Source: Bowmanella denitrificans (GTDB taxonomy: Bacteria > Pseudomonadota > Gammaproteobacteria > Enterobacterales > Alteromonadaceae). From it: a stretch of 64,000 bases of DNA. The stretch lies in NCBI RefSeq assembly GCF_039522935.1, contig NZ_BAAAEI010000006.1:620001-684000 (forward strand). Reading direction: 5' to 3'. Below are positions 51,381 to 59,719 of the stretch, one piece after another; positions within the stretch are counted from its first letter, which is position 1; every line of letters starts with the position of its first letter. A program made the position numbers and the translations under genes. The notes under the pieces are model-generated. The model did no database searches. It saw only the letters and a list, made by a program, of their open reading frames with translations, and was not told where the DNA came from.

Positions 51381-51599
51381 ATGCAAGTACAGTTAGCTTA
51401 TCAATTTGATACCGAACAGGATGCCTATCGCTTCCTGAATGCCCTTAAACACTGGTCAGTGGCCGATGTTGAGGCTAAATTTCATCGTGGCCCAAGCAGC
51501 GTCAGGGTCAGTTACCGCTACCAGGAGCAGGGCTTTGATGCAACCAGCAGCGAGCTGGATGACCTGGCTGCCAGTCACGGTGGCCGAGAAACCAACTAA
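51381..51599 (+). CDS. Small conserved protein of unknown function
   Basis: 72 residues, 'MQVQLAYQFDTEQDAYRFLN' followed by a short alpha/beta pattern ('SVRVSYRYQEQGFDATSSEL'). No catalytic or metal motifs. It is 14 bp upstream of the ywbE-like gene and likely in the same transcript. The Shine-Dalgarno is weak. Confidence 0.65.
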   Translation: MQVQLAYQFDTEQDAYRFLNALKHWSVADVEAKFHRGPSSVRVSYRYQEQGFDATSSELDDLAASHGGRETN

Positions 51600-51613
51600 C
51601 CAGGGAGCCGTCT

Positions 51614-51808
51614 GTGAGCGGGCAAATCAGAAGTAATATCCGTAAGGGGCTGCAGGTCGCGGTCGTGCAAAAGCAAGATCAGCGTAGCGGCAAACTAACC
51701 GAGGGTGTGGTACAGGCAATACTGACCAATTCGCCCAATCATCCTCATGGCATTAAAGTCAGGCTTGAATCCGGTGTGGTTGGAAGAGTACAGAAAATAC
51801 TTGCTTAG
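51614..51808 (+). CDS. YwbE family protein (DUF2196)
   Basis: 64 residues from a GTG start after a CAGGGAG site. The sequence 'IRKGLQVAVVQKQDQRSGKL' and 'SPNHPHGIKVRLESGVVGRV' is characteristic of the short YwbE family, a small basic beta-barrel-like protein found across bacteria with no known function. Confidence 0.85.
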   Translation: MSGQIRSNIRKGLQVAVVQKQDQRSGKLTEGVVQAILTNSPNHPHGIKVRLESGVVGRVQKILA

Positions 51809-51854
51809 TCATTGGTATTTTCTGCAGGATCACGACACAAACAAGCAATGAAAG

Positions 51855-52649
51855 TTAGTGACGTTCAGGCACTAACAATTGAGGATCAATGCGCTCGCCA
51901 AACCAATTGATGCGCCAGTCCAGATGCGGCCCGGTCACCCGGCCGGTGTTACCTATTTCGGCAATCTTCTGGCCTTGTTTAACTTCATCCCCAACCTTAA
52001 CCAGACTTTTGGATAAATGAATAAAGGTGGAGGACACGCCAAAACCATGATCCAGAATCAATGTGCCACCGGAATAATACATATCGGGTACAAATAAGGT
52101 CACCACAGCATCGGCGGGGGCCACCACCGCTGTGCCTATGGGGCCTGCGACATCCAGACCAAAATGTGGCCGTTTAGGGACCCCGTTAAACACCCGCTGG
52201 CTGCCGTATACACCGGAAACTCTGCCTTCGGCAGGCCAGATAAAGTCCTGCAGGAAATCCAGCCGGTCGCTGTTTATCGCACGGGCTTCGCCAATCTGGC
52301 GATTGTCTCTGGCGATACGTTCAGTAACCTCTTTGGGTGGCGAGACATACTTTTGCGCCACCCCTTCAATACGCTGGATATCATATTCTCTGGCGTTAAG
52401 GCTAATGGTCTGCGGCCTGCTACCCCGGCTATCGATGAGACTAAGCTGATGTTCAAGTGCCGCATCACGACCAAAACCTAAAACAAAATGGCCTTGCGCA
52501 GAAACCTTAATCGGCTTGTCATTTAAACGCACCTGGGTACCGGGCGCCACCTGGCCACGCAACAACGTGCCTTGTACCATTTGCCCTTCTAGCTCAACAG
52601 CCTGCGCCAAGCCGGATATCAGCAGCAGAGCAAGCAGCAACCTAGGCAT
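51855..52649 (-). CDS. M23-family peptidoglycan endopeptidase
   Basis: The ATG at 52649 with GGGAG upstream opens a signal peptide (MPRLLLALLLISGLAQAVE); 264 residues. The C-terminal LytM domain keeps the zinc ligands in 'HFGLDVAGPIG' and 'GPHLDWR', with 'YYSGGTLILDHGFGVSSTF' between. It likely cleaves peptidoglycan cross-bridges in the periplasm. Its start overlaps the stop of the upstream gene by 8 bp. Confidence 0.92.
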   Translation of the reverse strand: MPRLLLALLLISGLAQAVELEGQMVQGTLLRGQVAPGTQVRLNDKPIKVSAQGHFVLGFGRDAALEHQLSLIDSRGSRPQTISLNAREYDIQRIEGVAQKYVSPPKEVTERIARDNRQIGEARAINSDRLDFLQDFIWPAEGRVSGVYGSQRVFNGVPKRPHFGLDVAGPIGTAVVAPADAVVTLFVPDMYYSGGTLILDHGFGVSSTFIHLSKSLVKVGDEVKQGQKIAEIGNTGRVTGPHLDWRINWFGERIDPQLLVPERH

Positions 52650-53523
52650 AGGCGATAGCTCCCTTGCCCACGCCTTCAAAAGCAAATACCTGAAACTCGG
52701 CATCAGGCTCCATGCGTTTATGCTCATCGGCCATAAATTGAGCCAGGCACTCAACTGTGGAGTCAGTATCTACCAGATCGGATTCTGATTTTGGAATAAT
52801 CAGCTCAAATAAGCCCTGCGAGGACTCATAAGCAAACAGATAATGCTCAGAAAAGTCCAGTTCACTAGCATGTTCTGACAGATGCAACTGGCTTTGAGAT
52901 ACCAAATCCTCTCGGGTGCCAATATATATATCCTGCCAGCGCTTTGCCCAATAACGCTCTGATTGGATATCCTGCTGGGAATTTTTGACCACCTTGACCC
53001 TGGAGCGATGGCCATGGGCAATACGCTGGCAATTGCCATCGTGTTTTTTCAGACCATGGGTGTAGTGATAGTAGGGGCCATCAATCACCTCTTCACGCAG
53101 CATCAGCGTCAGGCCCTGAACATTATCCGGTAACTCCGTGGCAATGATTTCCTTCAGATACTGACTGACCGACGCCATAGTCACTTCTTCGGAATAGATA
53201 AAGGCATAGGCCTCAGGTGGACAATGCAAATGGATAGAACGGCCATCCGGGCGTAAAAAGTCCAGGTTAACCTGGTCGGTCAGCGGGTCGTGTTTGACCC
53301 TGGCAAATTCATGCTCAGCGGGTACCAGCAGTTTGTGATCCACATGTTCATCAATCAGTCGCTTCAACTGCTTTTTGACTTTGGAAAAGTCCAGCACCAT
53401 GCTTTCTTCATTCAGACCACCGTCCAGAATTACATCCACAATCCAGCTTTCTCCTACCATGCCACGTCGTGGGCACAGGTAAGAAAAATCCATTACAGTC
53501 AGGTCATTTACGAATAGTTGCAT
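52642..53523 (-). CDS. 6-pyruvoyl-tetrahydropterin synthase / 6-carboxytetrahydropterin synthase-like protein
   Basis: 293 residues from ATG 53523 (a GTG 12 bp upstream is also in frame; neither has a clear ribosome site). This is about twice the usual ~120-140 residues: two QueD-like modules are suggested by 'LDFSKVKKQLKRLIDEHVDH' in the N-terminal half and 'CQRIAHGHRSRVKVVKN' in the C-terminal half. Each keeps part of the zinc/catalytic histidine set, so the duplication may have split the active-site residues. A role in queuosine or folate-type pterin chemistry is possible but unproven. Confidence 0.8.
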   Translation of the reverse strand: MQLFVNDLTVMDFSYLCPRRGMVGESWIVDVILDGGLNEESMVLDFSKVKKQLKRLIDEHVDHKLLVPAEHEFARVKHDPLTDQVNLDFLRPDGRSIHLHCPPEAYAFIYSEEVTMASVSQYLKEIIATELPDNVQGLTLMLREEVIDGPYYHYTHGLKKHDGNCQRIAHGHRSRVKVVKNSQQDIQSERYWAKRWQDIYIGTREDLVSQSQLHLSEHASELDFSEHYLFAYESSQGLFELIIPKSESDLVDTDSTVECLAQFMADEHKRMEPDAEFQVFAFEGVGKGAIAYA

Positions 53524-53611
53524 CAGGAAGGACACTTTAAAAAATCAGTAAGTATTATAAGGCCCGAAATGGGCCAATGTAAAAGCACAGGCTTGCGTCT
53601 GGCGCCAGACA

Positions 53612-54628
53612 TTATTCCTTAGCCTGCTTTAACAACTGATCCTTAAGATTGGGGGGAATGCCCTTGATAACCAGGGTATCGGTATTGATATCGTAGCGAA
53701 CCCGTTCACCATACAATGCTCGATCAAAACTGATAGTGACGCCGCCGCCTGCGCCGCTAAACTTACTAAGACCTTTAAGTGCGCCGCGATCAGCCTGAAA
53801 AACCTCTTCCAGCGGACTCTCACTGATCTCGGTTTTAACGAAATCATAGAACGTTCCGCCTTCATCACCGGGCAAGCGGCCGGACAGCTCCTGAATATTG
53901 ATATCTTCCCCCAAATCCAGTTTCTCTTTGTAATACTCTGCCACCGCCTGACGGCTTTGCTGCTTCTCTTGCGGGGCTAACTGCTCAGACGCCAGGTATT
54001 CATCCACCGATGCCACAAGCTGCTTGTTCTGTTGCTTGATATCCACTAATTCCTGGCAGCCGAGAAAACTCAGAAAGAAATCCGAGACTTTACGCCCTGC
54101 CCGACCTTTAATAAAACTGACGTAACGCTGCTTGTCAGCATTGACCCGCATTTCGGTCAGGTCCACCCTGGCAGCCAGTTGCATACGAGCCAGGTCAAGG
54201 TGATCGCTGTAGGTCAGCTCCAATTCATGATTGATTTCTACATGCTCTTTAGTGTTCACCAGTGCGACCAGCAAATAGTCGGTGGCAAGAAACTGATAGC
54301 GGCTGAAAATCACAAAGCCGCTTTCCGGCGTAGCAAAGTCCAGCAGCGTCTTTTTCAGTAACTCGGCAATGCTCACACTGAATGCGTGAAAATCCAACTG
54401 CTCGCCCTGTAACTGGGCGAGCAACTGGGCAAAATCCGGATGCTCTTCATCACTCAATGCGCCTACCCCTTTACCAGGTTTGGCGTTATAACTGTGGTGC
54501 AGTTGCTGGGCCAGCTCTTCTATTTGCGCACTGATGGAGAAACAGGCTGCCTTAGGCACCAAGACCAGTTCCTGCTCAGCATTGATTCTTAGTTGATGGA
54601 CAATAAAATCTTGAATAACAGCACTCAT
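53612..54628 (-). CDS. yejK: Nucleoid-associated protein YejK (NdpA)
   Basis: 338 residues, close to E. coli YejK (335). The family block 'SFIKGRAGRKVSDFFLSFLG' and the C-terminal 'RYDINTDTLVIKGIPPNLKD' are present. It binds the chromosome and is divergent from yejL and yejM, the arrangement common in gammaproteobacteria. Confidence 0.93.
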   Translation of the reverse strand: MSAVIQDFIVHQLRINAEQELVLVPKAACFSISAQIEELAQQLHHSYNAKPGKGVGALSDEEHPDFAQLLAQLQGEQLDFHAFSVSIAELLKKTLLDFATPESGFVIFSRYQFLATDYLLVALVNTKEHVEINHELELTYSDHLDLARMQLAARVDLTEMRVNADKQRYVSFIKGRAGRKVSDFFLSFLGCQELVDIKQQNKQLVASVDEYLASEQLAPQEKQQSRQAVAEYYKEKLDLGEDINIQELSGRLPGDEGGTFYDFVKTEISESPLEEVFQADRGALKGLSKFSGAGGGVTISFDRALYGERVRYDINTDTLVIKGIPPNLKDQLLKQAKE

Positions 54629-54734
54629 GAATACAAACAGCCTTTAGCAAATAGTTATAAATTAAGCAGTTGTCGTAGCGATAGCGGCAACGGATTGGTA
54701 AACTTGGGCACAGACAATTTCAAAGAATGACAGC

Positions 54735-54971
54735 ATGCCGCAAAAGTCCAAATATTCAGATGCACAATTCGACCAACTCACCCAGGATTTGATTGCCGTA
54801 CTGGAAAAACACCAGGCCGGTCGCGATTTGTCGCTAATGGCGTTAGGCAACCTGGTGACGAATGTCTTCAATCATCAGGTCGCACCACAAAATCGCCAGG
54901 CCATGGCTGAACAATTCAGCCAGATTCTGCTCAAAAGCATTGACACGAAGCAAGCCGCGCGCAAGGAATAA
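54735..54971 (+). CDS. yejL: YejL family protein (DUF1414)
   Basis: 78 residues, beginning 'MPQKSKYSDAQFDQLTQDLI' and with 'LSLMALGNLVTNVFN', as in YejL (75 residues in E. coli). Function is unknown, but it always neighbours yejK and yejM. It is 11 bp before yejM. Confidence 0.92.
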   Translation: MPQKSKYSDAQFDQLTQDLIAVLEKHQAGRDLSLMALGNLVTNVFNHQVAPQNRQAMAEQFSQILLKSIDTKQAARKE

Positions 54972-54982
54972 AGCAGCATAAT

Positions 54983-56515
54983 ATGATACTTGGTGATACC
55001 CCCAGAAGGCAACGCGTGACGAAACTGGTCAGTTGGGGCCATTGGTTTGCGCTTAGCAATATTTTGATAGCCATAGTGATTGCGTCTATCTACGTCTTTA
55101 ACTCCCCGATGCCAGAAAGCGGCCTTGGGGTGGTTTACCTGCTTAGCAACTGGTTCAGCCATATTGCGTTTCTGACCTTTATGGGGTTTATCCTGTTTGT
55201 ACTGCCCTTGTGTTATCTGCTACCCAATGTCAGGGTGGTCAAGGGCATCAGTTCGGTGTTTGCCGCGGTGGGGTTGGCACTGCTTGCCTTCGATGCCCTG
55301 CTCTACAATAAACACGGTCTGCATCTTAGCCTGGGTTCTGCCGATGTGATTCGCTCAGAAACCCGCAATGCCATGATGAACTTCAGCTGGCAGCAATGGA
55401 GTTACCTGGGTTTGCTGTTTGTTGTGTGGCTGTCTTTTCAGTTAATGATGGCAAATGCCTTGTGGAAGCGCATTGAACGCTTTCAGAAGAAGCGCATTGG
55501 CTTACCTATTTTGAGCTTTTTTGTGTTGTGTTTTGTCAGCAGTCACGGCAGCCATATCTGGGCCGATGCCAACTTGTATCAGCCCATTATTAAGCAGGAC
55601 GACATGTTCCCCTTGTCGTATCCGGCCACCGCCAAAACCCTGATGTCCAAGTATGGATTGCTGGATATTCAAAGTTACCAACGTCGCAAAGAACTGCAAC
55701 TGGACAGCCAGTTTAATGCCGTTACCTATCCGGCTGCGCCTGTATACTGTGGTATTCGTGACCAGGCCAGCCTAGTACTGTTGGTGGCAACTGAGCCCGT
55801 GCAACTGGGGCATTTGGGTTCAGCCCTGGCCCTTAAGCATCACCCACAACATTTTGATGTGGCCGCCGAACAATCCGCGGCCAGATTCTCGGTACTCTAT
55901 GGTCTGCCGTCCCTGTATCAGTCCGCCTTGCAGGGCCAGCGGCCGGTTCCGCTGGATTTAACCCATAAACTGGGTTTACCTACCCTGATTTATTCAGCAC
56001 AACGTTTGCCCTCTGGAGTGCAAAGCCTGAGTAAAGACTGGCCAGAGTTTTTCAATCAGGTTAGTCAGCCTGGTCCCAAGCTGGCAATAGGCTTTGTCAA
56101 TGCTGAGCAACTGAACACCTTAATGAGCGGCGATTTGCACCAGCACAGTCAACTGCTGCTAACGCAAATGCGCCCCAATCAACAAGTTGGCTTGTTTAGC
56201 AGCATGGCGTTAAATGGCACAGTATCCAGTCATGAAGATTTATTACCCACCTTGATGGGACTGTTGGGTTGTAATGCGCCAAGCCTGAATTACAGTACCG
56301 GCCAATCCCTGACCAATGTGCAGCGCAACTGGCTGATCAGTAACAATAACGGCAAACTGGTGCTGCTGGATGACAACCAGCGGGTAGAAGTCGATCCGCA
56401 GGGCAACTACAAAATCTATGATTTGCAAAGCGGTGAACAAAGTCCCAACAGTTTGAATATGAGCCGGCTCAGCCAGGCGATTAAACATCTGAGCCGCTTT
56501 GCTGAACATCGATAA
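54983..56515 (+). CDS. yejM: YejM-like inner-membrane protein with a shortened periplasmic domain
   Basis: 510 residues, versus 586 for E. coli YejM/PbgA. The N-terminal half has five membrane helices with the DUF3413 character ('RVTKLVSWGHWFALSNILIA', 'YLLSNWFSHIAFLTFMGFIL', 'DALLYNKHGLHLSLGSADVI'). The C-terminal sulfatase-like part is shorter and lacks a recognisable nucleophile region; 'SHEDLLPTLMGLLGCNAP' near the end is the clearest family relic. In E. coli YejM senses LPS and controls LpxC degradation. Gene order yejK/yejL/yejM supports the name. Confidence 0.88.
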   Translation: MILGDTPRRQRVTKLVSWGHWFALSNILIAIVIASIYVFNSPMPESGLGVVYLLSNWFSHIAFLTFMGFILFVLPLCYLLPNVRVVKGISSVFAAVGLALLAFDALLYNKHGLHLSLGSADVIRSETRNAMMNFSWQQWSYLGLLFVVWLSFQLMMANALWKRIERFQKKRIGLPILSFFVLCFVSSHGSHIWADANLYQPIIKQDDMFPLSYPATAKTLMSKYGLLDIQSYQRRKELQLDSQFNAVTYPAAPVYCGIRDQASLVLLVATEPVQLGHLGSALALKHHPQHFDVAAEQSAARFSVLYGLPSLYQSALQGQRPVPLDLTHKLGLPTLIYSAQRLPSGVQSLSKDWPEFFNQVSQPGPKLAIGFVNAEQLNTLMSGDLHQHSQLLLTQMRPNQQVGLFSSMALNGTVSSHEDLLPTLMGLLGCNAPSLNYSTGQSLTNVQRNWLISNNNGKLVLLDDNQRVEVDPQGNYKIYDLQSGEQSPNSLNMSRLSQAIKHLSRFAEHR

Positions 56516-56525
56516 CCCGCAACAA

Positions 56526-56554
56526 AATAAAGCCGACAATTTGTCGGCTTTATT
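56526..56554. terminator. Bidirectional terminator between yejM and gmhB
   Basis: Near-perfect 10-14-bp stem (AATAAAGCCGACAA/TTGTCGGCTTTATT) between convergent genes, with A- and T-rich flanks on both sides. Confidence 0.85.
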
Positions 56555-56587
56555 TAGAAGCTGTTTAGAGTTCAAGCCTAGGTTTTG

Positions 56588-57112
56588 CTAGGGAATGTTA
56601 GTCAGCTTGTGAATTGCTACACTCCCTTGGGGTGCTCCTTCAGTGCCCGGGTGTGCAAAGAAATATCGCTTTTTGACCCCGGCCCGCTCGGCCGCCTGCA
56701 TGTCTGAGACTTTATCCCCCACCATCACCGATTGGCTAAGATCAATATTCAAGTCTTTGGCGGCCTGGAGCAACATACCGGGCTCGGGTTTGCGGCAGTC
56801 GCAAGCCAGTTTGTATTGGCCCTGAGCACTTTCACTATGATGGGGGCAGTAATACACACCAGCCAGCGGGGCCTGCTGTTCAATAAAGCGCTGCTTCATC
56901 CATTCCGTTAGCTGGGCAAAATCCGCTTCACTATAATAGCCCCGGCCGATACCAGACTGATTGGTCACCACCACCAGCAGGTAACCCGCCTGGTGAAAGC
57001 GCCGGCATAGCGCAAATATCCCTTCAACAAACTGAAAGTCTTGTGGCTTATACACATAACCATGATCGAGATTAATCACCCCGTCCCGGTCCAGAAACAG
57101 TGCCTTATGCAT
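56588..57112 (-). CDS. gmhB: D-glycero-beta-D-manno-heptose 1,7-bisphosphate 7-phosphatase
   Basis: I start at ATG 57112 (MHKALFLDRDGVINLDHGYV), giving 174 residues. The HAD nucleophile motif is 'LFLDRDGVIN'. The GmhB zinc loop is 'CPHH…CDCRKPEPGML', and 'MVGDKVSDMQAAERAG' supplies the final acidic motif. It dephosphorylates the heptose precursor of the LPS inner core. A longer in-frame start at 57142 exists without support. Confidence 0.92.
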   Translation of the reverse strand: MHKALFLDRDGVINLDHGYVYKPQDFQFVEGIFALCRRFHQAGYLLVVVTNQSGIGRGYYSEADFAQLTEWMKQRFIEQQAPLAGVYYCPHHSESAQGQYKLACDCRKPEPGMLLQAAKDLNIDLSQSVMVGDKVSDMQAAERAGVKKRYFFAHPGTEGAPQGSVAIHKLTNIP

Positions 57113-57149
57113 AGAACGACTCAATAACTGCGAGAGGGGCAAGAGGATA

Positions 57150-58030
57150 ACAGAATTAGCGTTTTCAGTGCGCTTTCTTGCAGCTCACCCAGATTGGTTA
57201 ACAAACTTGGTCTCTTATGCCCATACATATCTTTTGCACAACGACCAACTTGCCCAACTTATAATCCGACAAAACTTGGGCGACTTATTAATAATTTTGC
57301 AACATAAGTAAAGTAAAACACTAGTGTTGTCAGGGATTGATACTCGTCAAGTGAATAAATCTAAGTATGGATTCAATAGTTTATCGCTAATACTGAATCT
57401 GACTTATGCTGGATGTAGACAAACATCCAGTGATGTTGCCTGCATAAGACCAGAAAGTTCACACGATACCTCACCAACACCAGTTCCATTGACTCTGTTG
57501 ATGCTTAGCGTCGCTGCTGAAACACCTGCAATAAAATGCCTTCATAATTCTAGAGTTTTATATTGGAGCTTCAGTTTAAAAAATGAAATTCAACTACAAG
57601 ACTTTTTTTACATACTTAACACTCTGCGAACTAACATATTATTGCGTCACAACATATATTTTAGGCTGGGAGTTTGACTTTAAAAATATGTCTATTTACG
57701 TATTACTCGCTTGGTGCTTATACATTTCATTTGAAGACAAATAAAAGTGAAATAGCACTCATAAGAACCGGAAAAACCAGGCTTTATTTGGACAGATCCG
57801 GCGTTCAAACTGCTGTTCTAGCCTGTTTACAGTCCTGGGACAACCAAGTCGAGAGACAATGGAATGGAATGCATTGCATGACAACGTTGAATCACCAATG
57901 CCGATGGATTGAGCGACTTACTAGAGCATATGAGACAATTTGTGATGGCTGCCAGCCCATTTCCCGGTAACAACCATGGACTGGCAGAAGTGGACGCATA
58001 ATTAGCGTCAGTTATTTAGCCATTCTCTAT
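57150..58030. other. AT-rich stretch without a convincing gene
   Basis: Two plus-strand frames (57324-57677 and 57674-57970) are open but lack ribosome sites and codon usage like the neighbours, and neither resembles any family I know. In a third frame the end of the stretch reads 'ITNADGLSDLLEHMRQFVMA' then 'ASPFPGNNHGLAEVDA' and a stop at 57998, which looks like the C-terminus of a lost gene. The base composition is clearly more AT-rich than the flanks between 57.2 and 57.8 kb. This may be a decayed insertion. Confidence 0.4.
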
Positions 58031-58049
58031 CGCGTTCGACTAAACCAAT

Positions 58050-58811
58050 TTACACCCGAGTGCCACCATCCAGTTCCAGCACCCGTCCGGTAAAGTAGTC
58101 ATTTTCAAAGATAAAGCCTGCGGCATGGGCCACTTCCTGCGGATCGGCCAAACGGCGCAAGGGCACGGTGCTAAGAAAACGTTCACGCATTTCCGGGCGC
58201 ATTTGTGCCGCCATGGCAGTTTCCACCAAGCCAGGGGCAATACAGCCGGTACGAATACCAAATCGTGCCAGCTCTTTTGCCCAGGTTACGGTCATGGCCG
58301 CTACCCCGGCTTTAGACGCCGAATAGTTACTCTGACCGGCATTGCCAGCTCGGGATACTGAGGAAATATTAATAATCACACCCTGGCTATTGGTGTTAAT
58401 CATCTGTGCGGCGGCTTCACGGCCACATAAGAAGGTGCCGGTCAGGTTGACGTCAAGCACCGACTGAAACTGACTCAAGGACATTTTGTCCACCAACTGC
58501 CCGTCTTTTACCTTCAGCAACATGCCATCACGCATAATGCCGGCGCTGTTTATCAGACCATTCAGACGGCCAAACTGCGCAGCAATGTCGGCGAAGGTCT
58601 GCTCTACCTGCTGTTCATCGGTCACATTGAGCACAAAGCCTTTGGCGTTAAAGCCCGCCTGAGTCAATTTGTCCACGGCCTGATTGACCGCATCGGCCTG
58701 CATATCCAATAAAGCAATTTTAGCGCCCCTGGCCGCCAGAAACTCTGCCATAGCCAAACCCAGTCCTTGTGCAGCACCGGTGATGGCAATAACTTGATCT
58801 TGCAACTGCAT
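58050..58811 (-). CDS. SDR-family NAD(P)-dependent oxidoreductase in the valine operon
   Basis: The ATG at 58811 gives 253 residues (a GTG at 58823 overlapping the mmsB stop by 4 bp is the alternative). It has the SDR nucleotide loop 'TGAAQGLG', 'NISSVS' and the catalytic 'YSASKAG'. 3-oxoacyl-ACP reductase- or 3-hydroxyacyl-CoA dehydrogenase-like activity is likely. It is the last gene of the branched-chain acid operon; its specific step is not known. Confidence 0.88.
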   Translation of the reverse strand: MQLQDQVIAITGAAQGLGLAMAEFLAARGAKIALLDMQADAVNQAVDKLTQAGFNAKGFVLNVTDEQQVEQTFADIAAQFGRLNGLINSAGIMRDGMLLKVKDGQLVDKMSLSQFQSVLDVNLTGTFLCGREAAAQMINTNSQGVIINISSVSRAGNAGQSNYSASKAGVAAMTVTWAKELARFGIRTGCIAPGLVETAMAAQMRPEMRERFLSTVPLRRLADPQEVAHAAGFIFENDYFTGRVLELDGGTRV

Positions 58812-58819
58812 ACATTCAC

Positions 58820-59710
58820 TCACTTATCTTGTTGGCCAAACATGGCAAAAATACTGGAAAAATCTTTTGTGCCGTTGCCATGCAAACTGTGCATGGCATA
58901 CAGGCTTTGCGCCAGCGCGCCCATGGGCGTAGTGGAATGACTTTGCAGGGCAGTATCCATGGCCAGGCCAAGATCCTTACGCATTAAATCCACCATAAAG
59001 CCACCCTGGTAGCCGTTGCTGCTTGGCACATTGTCCATCACACCGGGACAGGGATTGTATTTTTGCAGCGTCCAGTTACAGCCCGAACTTTGCAGCATGA
59101 TATCCGATAGCACACTGGCATCCAGGCCATTGTCGAGCCCCAGCTTAAGGGCCTCACTGGTTCCCACCATCAATACCGACAACAGCATATTGTTGCAAAT
59201 TTTGGCAATCTGCCCGGCGCCATGTTCACCAGCATGGAAAATATTCTTGCCCATAGTTTCAAGCACGGGTTTGGCCTTGGCAAATTGCGCCGGGCTGCCC
59301 CCCACAATAAAGGTCAGCGTGCCAGCCTGTGCACCGGCGACACCGCCGGACACCGGCGCATCGACAAATTCAATCCCTTTCTCTGCCAATCCGGTGGCCA
59401 CTGCCCTGGCACTTTGTGCATCAATGGTGGACGAATCAATAACCAGTGCACCGAACTTCAGATGTTCAACCAGGCCATTCTCGCCAAGATACAGATTACG
59501 CACGTGCTTACCTGCCGGTAACATGGACACCACAACATCCGCACCACTGGCTGCTTCCACTGCCGAGTCTGCCGCTTCGGCACCTTTTTCGGTCAGGGCT
59601 TTAACATGCTCCGGCATCAGGTCAAACACCCGTACATGAAAACCGGCCTTAACCAGATTCGCGGCCATTGGGCCACCCATATTTCCCAGTCCGATAAATG
59701 CAATACGCAT
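58820..59710 (-). CDS. mmsB: 3-hydroxyisobutyrate dehydrogenase
   Basis: 296 residues with the Rossmann start 'IAFIGLGNMGGPMAANLVKA', the substrate-site signature 'DAPVSGGVAGAQAGTLTFIV' and the catalytic lysine in 'AKICNNMLL'. It oxidises 3-hydroxyisobutyrate to methylmalonate semialdehyde, feeding MmsA upstream in the same operon. Confidence 0.94.
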   Translation of the reverse strand: MRIAFIGLGNMGGPMAANLVKAGFHVRVFDLMPEHVKALTEKGAEAADSAVEAASGADVVVSMLPAGKHVRNLYLGENGLVEHLKFGALVIDSSTIDAQSARAVATGLAEKGIEFVDAPVSGGVAGAQAGTLTFIVGGSPAQFAKAKPVLETMGKNIFHAGEHGAGQIAKICNNMLLSVLMVGTSEALKLGLDNGLDASVLSDIMLQSSGCNWTLQKYNPCPGVMDNVPSSNGYQGGFMVDLMRKDLGLAMDTALQSHSTTPMGALAQSLYAMHSLHGNGTKDFSSIFAMFGQQDK

Positions 59711-59719
59711 AGTCGCTCC

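Noticed and set aside
57324..57970. Two overlapping plus-strand frames of 117 and 98 residues
   Set aside because: Low-complexity, no ribosome sites and no recognisable domains; kept only as part of the orphan stretch.
57150..58030. rRNA operon downstream of gmhB as in some gammaproteobacteria
   Set aside because: No 16S-like sequence is present in this stretch.
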